Part shown: positions 56,530 through 64,000 of the stretch, in pieces
Position numbering within the stretch: the stretch's first letter is position 1
How the letters are laid out: every line of letters begins with the position of its first letter
The notes under the pieces: model-generated
The model's input: only the letters and a program-made list of their open reading frames with translations
Database searches by the model: none
What the model was told of the DNA's origin: nothing
Position numbers and translations under genes: made by a program
Assembly: GCA_936440205.1 (NCBI GenBank)
Contig: OW387138.1
Span: forward strand, 52,405,526-52,469,525
Source: Lepidonotus clava
Taxonomy: Eukaryota; Annelida; Polychaeta; Phyllodocida; Polynoidae
Length of the DNA: 64,000 nt
Direction of reading: 5' to 3'

Positions 56530-58170
56530 TGCTTCACCGGGTCGCGGAATTGATCCCCGGCCACCCGGGCGCCCCCACGTACACTGTAGAGACCAGAGTG
56601 AGTTAAAGTTTTCACCTTTTAACTAATTCCCGGTGGTCTAGTGGTTAAGGTGTTGGACTAGCATTCTGCGGAACTAGTGTTCGAGTCCCAGCGCGGACCG
56701 CTTGCTTTTTCATTTTCGTCCAGTGCGGCTGCTGGTTTGCGCTGATATGAATGTAATTTTTGCGAAATATGAGTGAGATTCGAAAACTGATTTTGAAGCT
56801 TTGAATCTCCATTTTTGTCAAGCTCACACGGTGTTAATTCAATAGCGACAGGCATTTATCGTCAAAGATCAATGTAATAATAGAAATAGCCAGACACCAC
56901 TTGAGTTCAATGAAAGTTAAAGATTTGATAGCAGTTGTCTTCATTGGGTCGGGGATTTGATCAGAGTTCAATATTAAAAGTAAAAGCAACAGGCAGGTAC
57001 CACTTCAGATCACTGGAAGTGAAAGATTTGATAACAGTACAGGTCTCTATCAGGTCTCTATCAGGTAGATATTTTCGCTGAGGCGGGGAATTGAACCTAG
57101 ACCGCTAACGCACAGATCAGAGGGAGTTACAGTTTTCTGTTTTTTTTCTAGTTCTTCACCAAGTCAAGGAATTGAGACCAGAGGGAGTTCAAATTTTTCT
57201 GTTTTTAACTGGTTCTCCGTGGCGCAGTCGGTTAGACATTGAACTGCTGCCTCTGAAAATCAGTTATCGAATCCCACTCATATCTTTTCTTTTTCGTCGC
57301 ACGCAGAGGGGCGTGGGCGGCCGGGGTTCAATTCCCGGCCCCGGCGAAGCTTGTTGTCCTTTTCTAACTGAATTGAACCCAGATCGCTCACATACGATTC
57401 TATATCTTCGCCGGGTCGGGGAGATGATTTACGTCAACCAGCAGTGGAAGAAAATGGAAAAGACATCCCGCCTTGGCGCGGAATTGAACCCAGATCGCTA
57501 ACATGGCAGCCGAACACCTTATCCATTCGGCCACAGAAACTTGTGATTATATCAATCTTGAAACAGTTATCGAATCCCATTCATATCTTTTCTTTTTTGT
57601 CAAACCGACTGCGCGATGGGACGATTTACGCAAAGCTGCTGACGAAAATGAAAATGAAGTGCGCCGGGTCTTTGATTCTATAACTGAATCCACCGACAGT
57701 GTTTTCCTGCTGACGGAAATGACAAAAGTAATAATAATAGTTCTGATCCAAAGACAGTGGTATCTGGCTGTCGCTTTTGAATTCATACCATTATTTTTAA
57801 CTGACTTGCCTACAGAGACACAATTACAATGAGAAAACTTGAACTGATTGTGTTCTGTGTGTTATGATCATTCTACAGGCTTCAGTAACAAGAAATGCAG
57901 TTGACGCAACTGAAAACATTAACCAGGGCGTGGAATCGCATATCGCCGGCATGGGAAAAGGATGTGGATCTGTTTTTACTAGAAATCAAATTGAAAAATC
58001 ATACGGAGATTATACTTTGCAAAGATTATATATCAGTAGAGTACTCAAGCTGCTCATCTAGTTGATTGCTAAGCTGATGAAAATGACAATACAATTCTAT
58101 GCCGGGGCAGTGAATTGAACTCAAGACACGGGAGCCAAACACTTTATACATTCGGCCGCAGAAACCTGCC
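56530..58170. repeat. Cluster of tRNA-like (SINE-type) remnants in the Harbinger partner intron
   Basis: At least seven sequences with RNA polymerase III B-box/T-arm motifs lie within 1.65 kb: plus strand 56628-56698 (A box GGTCTAGTGGTTAAGG, B box GTTCGAGTCCC), 57211-57280 and 57318-57346 (CCGGGGTTCAATTCCCGG); minus strand near 56545-56570, 57077-57115, 57368-57390, 57467-57540 and 58100-58168 (GGTTCAATTC type). Stems mostly do not pair, so these are not working tRNA genes. A TTTTCRTTTTCGTC-like motif follows several of them. Confidence 0.65.
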
Positions 58171-58376
58171 ATTGATCTGAAGAGTGTACCTGCCTACATA
58201 TTATAAAACACAAACAAGGACATCCATGTAGACATGGCTTCAATTCTGTTTACACTGTTTCTTGTGTCGTCGGTGCACATAGCCAACACCCCAACACATC
58301 TACTTTCAGCTTGATATTCTTTATAGGCTAGGACCTATTAATGAATGTGTAGGACAAACAGATGTCTGGTTCTTAC

Positions 58377-59003
58377 CGACTCAAAATCATTGTCCAACGA
58401 CGACACGATGCCTTCAGCCCCTTTCGTGAACGGCGCCAGAAACTGCAGCCTCCGTACCAACGCTTGTTGAGCTTGGGTCAGGTTTTTCACAGCACTCCCG
58501 CTCTTCCCCACCCTGACCGCTTTTCGATACATAGTTCGGATACTTTTCCACTTCTTCTCCATTTCCTCTACTGCAATCAACAAGAAGGAAACAGGACACT
58601 TTAACGCCGCCATCTTGGAAGATTGACGCGAAATTACGGACCAGCCTATGGAATTGTGCACCACTTCACCACGTACTTTTACCAACCAGAGGGCATAGAC
58701 GCTATCTAGATATACTGAATTTGAAGCTGTACTGCACAAGGACAACACAAATTAACCCTACAAACATTTTACAAGCATGCATATAGCTGAAACCCGATGC
58801 CAACACTTACCGGTCACTTTCAGCCGTCGCGCCATTGCTTTGCGGACGTATGCTTTCTTGTCCCGGTCACGGTATTTTTTGTCATTAGTGTCCCACAGAC
58901 ACCGCTTTGCCTGAAAAAGGTCGATTATGTCGTCCTCCCCTTCTAGGGTCCACTCTTCCTCACACATCTTTCCTGATCTTTGTCGAAATACCGGTGAAAA
59001 ACG
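58377..59003 (-). CDS. Harbinger MADF/Myb-like DNA-binding protein, first two exons
   Basis: Exon 1 runs from about 58964-59003 (MCEEEWTLEGEDDIIDLFQ) to a GTAAGT donor (end 58811). Exon 2 is 58570-58377, with matching phase (joint codon Val). Together they encode a MADF/Myb-SANT-like domain: EDDIIDLFQAKRCLWDTNDK ... VRKAMARRLKV ... VEEMEKKWKSIRTMYRKAV, ending RRLQFLAPF. In Harbingers the Myb-like partner carries the transposase to the nucleus and binds subterminal DNA. The third exon is probably 56400-55142. Confidence 0.75.
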
Positions 59004-59305
59004 ATGAAGAAATGGCTGCACGCCCCGTGTCAGAACTGCACCGGTGAAAATGGCGGCAAAAGTAGGTCATCTGGGTCACGTGACTTTGTACGGCCAAAAA
59101 TAATCATGTGACTGCTGCGCAGCTTCTGATTGGCTGGCGCCTCTACGCGCACCGATCGCCCGACTCAGTCGCCGAAGAAATATCAAACAAGCTTGATCTG
59201 AAAGAGTCGGCCGACTGCGGGCAACAGCGAGTTGCCCGACGCGCGGATGTCCCGATCGGCGTGCAATCGCCGAGTCGGCGCGCCATACCCACACGGAGTG
59301 TCCAA

Positions 59306-59368
59306 GCGAGTCGGCCGACTTGACCGGACACTCGCCGGGCGAGTGTCCGGTCAAGTCGGCCGACTCGC
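59306..59368. repeat. Perfect 63-bp palindrome at the Harbinger right end
   Basis: Two 31-bp arms (GCGAGTCGGCCGACTTGACC...) pair without mismatch around one base. It lies 29 bp inside the end of the element. A weaker 13-bp-arm hairpin at 51355-51392 occupies the mirrored place at the left end. Confidence 0.9.
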
Positions 59369-59397
59369 GCAAAATCGCCTAGTGGGTATGGCGCTTT

Positions 59398-59526
59398 ACT
59401 CTCGAATACTACACCATAGTTGGTACGAAAACTGTTTACCGTACTGGTGCATAGGCATGGCTTAGCTGAGACAGTGCCCAGGATAAAGAGTCCACGAAGG
59501 AGGAGTATGGATACGGTTGAAGCCAT
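59398..59526 (-). pseudogene. Envelope-like fossil, signal-peptide end
   Basis: ATG at 59526 followed by a typical signal peptide (STVSILLLRGLFILGTVSA) on the same strand as the envelope-like sequence beyond the Harbinger. It abuts the Harbinger end exactly, so both parts flank one insertion. Confidence 0.55.
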
Positions 59527-61398
59527 GTCTGATGCAGGCTAGAGACCGCTCTAGTCTTTTATTACTTTATCCCAGTCACGGGAAGGAGTTGACAGACAGT
59601 GGCCACGTGCATCTGGGATTTAAAGGTTTAGACCTCGGTGCATAAACGTTGCGTTAACGCCAACAGAAAAGCCGTGCAAAAAGTATAAGCTTAGGTGTAC
59701 GCGTGCTAGTAGGCTTTCGTTGGTTAGGGTGTCGGCTTGTTCTAATTGAATTGGAAGGCAGACTTCAAAGTGAATTGTTGGCATGGCGTTCCTTAACTTG
59801 TGGATGAGAAGTGAGAAACCCTGAAAATGCCATTACTGCCCGATATTTATAGGTTTCATTTGAAGGTGGTTTATATGGAGTTCAGGCCAATTTAAGACAT
59901 GCATCGGCTGAAATTAGTCTCAAACCTTAAGGTCGGCTATATATCTAACCAGCTTAGACCCAGTTTAAGGTGAATTATTTGGGGTAGCTATATAGGCCGG
60001 GAGGTACCTTTAATCCATACAGAACATGTTTAAGGAATTTTTCATGACTCTCATCCCTGATGGCTGACTTCAAAAGAAGTTAATTTCAAACACTTTTAAT
60101 ACTCCATATATGGATGGTAAGGGTAAATGGTTTTCCGGGTGGGAGGGGCAAGGGATGGTAGGGTGAAATAGGCCTGTCAACGATTTAGCTACATGTGCTT
60201 TGCAGGCGAACGTAGGTTGGGTATGGAAGTGCCCGACCCAGCAGGTTCTCTGGGGCAACTCTGGCCCGTGTTAACTCGATGACTAACCCCTGATAATGCC
60301 CGGGAGTCCTTCAGATGACACCCAGCGTGAGAGCTGTGTCGCTCTTGAGTCGGTTTGGTGTGACTTATGTGATTACCAAGACTGTGCCCCTGCCCTTGTC
60401 AGATCTCACAGGGGGGTACACATTAGATGGGGTGCTTCTGGGTAATTATGGGTGTTAATGGATTAAGGCCGGCCATGATGGACGCTTTGAAACTTTGCCG
60501 CCGTTAGGAATAGACCTGATTTATTATGAAATGTTATCCACAAGGGAACAGGGGAGCCAGGGATTCCTGCAGAATCACGAAAATGCTTTTTGTCATGTTA
60601 CTTAAAAAGTACATGGAACTTGTTAACTAATTGTCATATTTAACTGAGACAATTATTCAAATGAAGTGTGATGCCCAGTGTCTCCTGTTTATTCAGATGC
60701 TAAGATCGGAAAACAAGGTTATTTCGAATGTTTGCAAGAAGTATATATAATAAATTTATAATATTCAGAATGTCAGCCGGATCAGTCTCATTACCATTAT
60801 CATGTTTAAAAGTAGTAGCTGAGGAAAGGGCGGGTTCGACAAGTTTTTTTTAAATAATTTTCCCAATTTTTTTAGGGTCTTTTTGATTTAACAATTTTTT
60901 GAGTACAAATATTGTAGAGTTCTCCTGTAAAAAGCGTAACGTCCCGATCCTGTTTAAAATAAGTTAACAATCAGCCACCTCTCTTGACATGACCATTAGG
61001 GTTCAGAGTAGTCCTATCCTTATCATTAATTTGAGGGAATACTGTTACATACAACGGACGCTTCTTCATAGGGTGCGGGTAAAAAAGGTTACTTTTTATT
61101 ATAGTTAAACATTTGAACATGATCTAGATGGATGAATTACCATTCGCACAATTCAAGAATACTTAAAAAGAGACAAGACCTACGGATGGACACTTACAGG
61201 ATAATGTAACAAATCCAAGTTTTCTGTACATGCATAGTAATGAGATCGTTCTGGGATATAATAGGTTAGGTAGGTATGACACTAAACTTTGGGCTTACAA
61301 AGCCTAAACAAATCCGCCAAGTAACAACATAGTATGAGACACTAGCTGAATATACATCAGTTACAGTTAATGTTATTGAGTTATCTAAGGTAGTCAAA
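59527..61398. other. Non-coding stretch, nothing recognised
   Basis: Flank upstream of the envelope-like signal peptide, with AATAAA-like sequence near 59560. No ORF of note and no repeats with clear ends. Confidence 0.4.
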
Positions 61399-61404
61399 TA
61401 AGAT

Positions 61405-62013
61405 CAGGGATGAAAGTGGTCCACGGGAAAAAAACTGGAACTTTCCTGGACCAGTCTTATGAACACAGAGTAAGGGTGGTGGGACCCTTGTATTGGTTTT
61501 GATAAATGTTTCATCATTCAGAATTTGACAGTTTATTTGTAATTAGAAGTTTTTAGTTAAACTTTATCTGTTATCTCAAATTCTTCCTAACTAAAGGTCA
61601 CCCTATTGTGAAAGATATGTCAGCTATCACCCCTTGCCACTGTAACTTGATACAGGGCTATCTAACCACATAACCACAGCTCCAAACAGCAGCTCCCCTC
61701 CACATTCTTCATTTCCAGTTTTAACTGGAAAAGGGCCTATATGGGCACAGTAGGCTAAAGGCTCCAGTTTTAACTGGAAATCACTGGAGACATAGATGAC
61801 TGAAAGCATTGACTGGAGAGACCAGAGACATTAGATAGGATCAGGAAGGAGAAAAAGGGTTATTTTGCTCATCCCAAAGCTTGTATATTTCACAAGTAGT
61901 GAAATCTGTGCTATTGGAAATTTAGTTCTCTTCAGATCAGTACATTTTATAAGGAAAGGATTTGCCTTAGGATAACTGGAAATCCAGGAAAAACTGGAGG
62001 ACTTTCATCTCTG
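61405..62013. mobile_element. hAT-like MITE, 609 bp
   Basis: Ends CAGGGATGAAAGT and (inverse) CAGAGATGAAAGT form a TIR that continues loosely with an AAAACTGGA motif. A perfect TAAGAT direct repeat flanks it (61399-61404 and 62014-62019). Internal TTTTAACTGGAAA repeats, no ORF. The 6-bp duplication is short for hAT (usually 8), so the class is tentative. Confidence 0.65.
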
Positions 62014-62019
62014 TAAGAT

Positions 62020-62944
62020 GAACTAATCGATATTTATCTCAAGGAAATATAACAGGATGGTTAGGGCATCGCAAGAAGCCAAGGAAACTAAAAAAATTGC
62101 ATTTGTTAGCCACTATACCCAGTGTTCAACATCGATGTTCAGTAGTATTCACAATATATTATGTTTAAATAAACATAGGTCAACTCTAGTAAGGCACAAG
62201 ATGATTCTACATGAGATTACATTTACATGAGGTAGTAACAATGTAATAACAATGTGAACAGAACGGTATTTACTCTCAACTCAAGGAATCAGTGGACTGA
62301 AACATGTTTATGAGGTTCCTATACTAGTACTGGTCTATAGTAAGGCTCCAGTTCTTGAGTGCACTTGTGCTACAATACCTGTTAAATGATGACCCGTAGG
62401 AGACCGAGTGCATTTTGGGTTATTTTCATCAAACCTCTTAAATTGGTTAAACTAATAAAATCATAAAAAGTACATGATTTTTATAAACTATTTGAGTCAG
62501 TCTTTCATGCTATACCATAATTATTTTCTCCTTATTGAAGTACTATATCATAGCTACAGCCAAATAAAGACATGAGGAAATCAAGGAAATCTCAATGTGA
62601 CATCTCAAAGTCTCATACCTTTTTTTTAATATTCGGGGTAGAAAGAAAATTTTAAAACCACTGAATTGCAGTACCTAACCTATGTTTAGATTTAACAAAC
62701 GGTAATCAGAGGGTCCATATAAAGTTTTGGAACTGACTAGGAGAACCGGAGGTCTGCAAGATACCAGCAGAGGCTATAAGTTATGTGTTTAAATCACAAG
62801 CTAGTCAACGCTTAAAAGGGGGAACTTACCAGGCCCAGCAGCCACTGTAATGTTCCCAAAAACTTATCCTAGGTTATTCAGACATTAGTTACAGGTAATT
62901 GTAAGTGAATAATATAAGAAGAAAAAGTTCTTGTGTGTGGGTGT
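62020..62944. other. Non-coding stretch, nothing recognised
   Basis: AT-rich DNA downstream of the lone SGNH-like ORF. No reverse-transcriptase or poly(A) tail follows that ORF here. Confidence 0.4.
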
Positions 62945-63589
62945 TTACGAGCATTGGTGGCCCAGGTGGGAAAGTTGCTCAGCCCACTTTTCCAAGAGTT
63001 GGGGACTAGGACGGAAGCCGTCAGCTAGCAGCTGGTACCTGTGAGACCAAAAGTGGCTCCGCCCACATTTGGTACGCCTCAGTTTGTGAACCCATTTTCC
63101 TAGGAACAAGGATGGTAGCCAGTTGCGTTTGTTGATGGCTGTAATCTCCTGATTCAGTTTTATAATGGCAGCGTTAAGAGTTCTCTGGTGTTGTGGGTCT
63201 GTGTCTTGGACGAACGGACAACAGCTCAGGTTACACCCGGTAAAGTCTGCGAACAAGATGTTGGCTGTCGGGAAGTTCCTGTGGAAGGCAATGTCGGCGT
63301 CGTTTAAATGTCCCAGGATACGGTCAACAGCCTGATCGGCGGACTCCCGTGTGAGGTGACACTTCTTGGCAATGTTGTCCCAAAGAAGGAAATCAAACGG
63401 ACCTCCCATAACTACTACTAGATCGTGAGGGCGGGCGGTTGCATGGATCCACGCTAGTGAAACCAGGTTATTTACCGTTGCATCCGGCAAGTGTGACATG
63501 TCTATCTGCGAGTCCGAAAGGTTCAGCTTGTCCACCTGAGCCTGCAGGTCCATGGCCCTCTCGTCGGCAAAAACCCTGATGATCGTCAT
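62945..63589 (-). CDS. Lone SGNH-like protein with replaced catalytic residues
   Basis: 214 aa from ATG 63589 (MTIIRVFADERAMDL), uninterrupted. It is a clear relative of the LINE-A esterase ORF: shared ARPHDL, a WDN motif, ITAINKRNWLPS..L.KWVHKLRR and RYQLLADG, with the same length. The catalytic Ser of GDS is Glu (ADER), and the block V DGLHP has become DGFRP, so Ser and His are both lost. No endonuclease or RT follows within 2.9 kb downstream, and no ORF1 was recognised in the 400 bp available upstream. It may be a LINE remnant whose neighbours were lost, or a captured, non-catalytic host gene. The intact frame favours recent origin or selection. Confidence 0.6.
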   Translation of the reverse strand: MTIIRVFADERAMDLQAQVDKLNLSDSQIDMSHLPDATVNNLVSLAWIHATARPHDLVVVMGGPFDFLLWDNIAKKCHLTRESADQAVDRILGHLNDADIAFHRNFPTANILFADFTGCNLSCCPFVQDTDPQHQRTLNAAIIKLNQEITAINKRNWLPSLFLGKWVHKLRRTKCGRSHFWSHRYQLLADGFRPSPQLLEKWAEQLSHLGHQCS

Positions 63590-64000
63590 TGCAAAATAGA
63601 AATTAAATGAACGAAAAGCGTAGGGCATGAACAGCTGATGAAGGGGACTCGAAACGGGGTCCGACCGAGTTAGCTGGTACCCAAAGATCCACTGGGTTGA
63701 ATAATACGATGACGTCAGAAACCAGCGAAAGCCGTCTAGAGGTCCTTCCGGTTCGCTGGACCAAATACGTCGAAACTACGTTGCGGAAAACGATCATGGG
63801 CGATGTAAATTGAAGTTGATAAACTTGCCTTTCTGCCGAAAGAGACAGATCAGTGACAATTGAGGGCGATCAAAATTAATAACTTGTGGTATTGCTTGTT
63901 TTCCAATTCGGAAAACCCACTAAAACACAACGACCGAAACTACAAAGTGTCTCTTTTTGGTAAACACCTTTCTCGTTGCCCCGATTACACCCACGGTATA
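63590..64000. other. Upstream flank of the lone SGNH-like ORF
   Basis: No ORF1-like coding sequence (coiled coil or NADAR) was recognised on the minus strand here, although LINE-A places ORF1 about 440 bp upstream, which would be beyond the window. Confidence 0.4.

Larger units (their letters stand above)
51314..59397. mobile_element. PIF/Harbinger DNA transposon, 8.1 kb, both genes present
   Basis: A perfect 27-bp TIR starts AAAGCGCCATACCCACTAGG at each end. TA is shared on both outer sides, but a full 3-bp duplication is not clear. It contains a DDE transposase (plus) and a MADF/Myb-like gene (minus), the two-gene plan of the superfamily. Extra subterminal hairpins lie at 51355-51392 and 59306-59368. 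It is inserted in the envelope-like gene. Confidence 0.9.

Noticed and set aside
56628-56698. Functional tRNA gene (A and B boxes present)
   Set aside because: The acceptor and T stems do not pair, and no sound anticodon arm can be drawn.
59527-62944. Remains of gag or pol belonging to the envelope-like gene
   Set aside because: No reverse-transcriptase, protease or integrase motif seen on either strand.

Overview
The window looks like repeat-rich animal nuclear DNA, most likely from a marine invertebrate such as a lancelet, mollusc or hemichordate. Reasons: split genes with GT/AG introns, TATA boxes and Kozak starts, poly(A) tails, and nested transposons of families typical of those genomes (Crypton, CACTA/EnSpm, PIF/Harbinger, hAT, Polinton, CR1/L2-like LINEs). 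The species cannot be read from the sequence alone. Almost everything recognisable is transposon-derived. The clearest ordinary gene is a five-exon, 488-aa gene on the minus strand (18822-32682).

Layout. 1-1857: broken Crypton (tyrosine recombinase), minus strand. 1931-8662: LINE-A, plus strand, three ORFs (coiled-coil/RRM/NADAR ORF1, SGNH-esterase ORF, endonuclease-reverse transcriptase ORF2), poly(A) tail. 9190-10440: candidate exons of an unrecognised acidic gene, minus. 10783-11223: two small foldback elements. 11772-15832: CACTA/EnSpm TNP2-type transposase in four exons, minus. 16706-17491: exon of an unrecognised membrane protein, plus. 18822-32682: the five-exon gene. Its third intron holds a hAT element (20854-29012) that was split by LINE-B (21049-27436, minus, the same three-ORF plan), then a minisatellite split by a CACTG-ended element (29397-30864). 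33916-49078: a 15.2-kb Polinton fossil with 137-bp inverted repeats and a perfect 6-bp target duplication. It carries a 5'-truncated LINE-C, which is itself split by a 962-bp inverted-repeat element. 49583-59526: an envelope-like gene fossil, minus, split by an 8.1-kb Harbinger (51314-59397) that still has both a DDE transposase and a MADF/Myb-like partner. 59530-62940: no genes seen, one small hAT-like element. 62945-63589: a lone SGNH-like ORF whose catalytic serine and histidine are replaced.

Most notable point: LINE-A and LINE-B are clearly different families, yet both fuse a NADAR (YbiA-like N-glycosidase) domain to ORF1 and both carry a separate SGNH esterase ORF between ORF1 and ORF2. 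A third, catalytically altered relative of that esterase sits at the right edge. NADAR enzymes act on ADP-ribose-linked substrates, so this points (by inference) to LINEs carrying their own enzyme against ADP-ribosylation.
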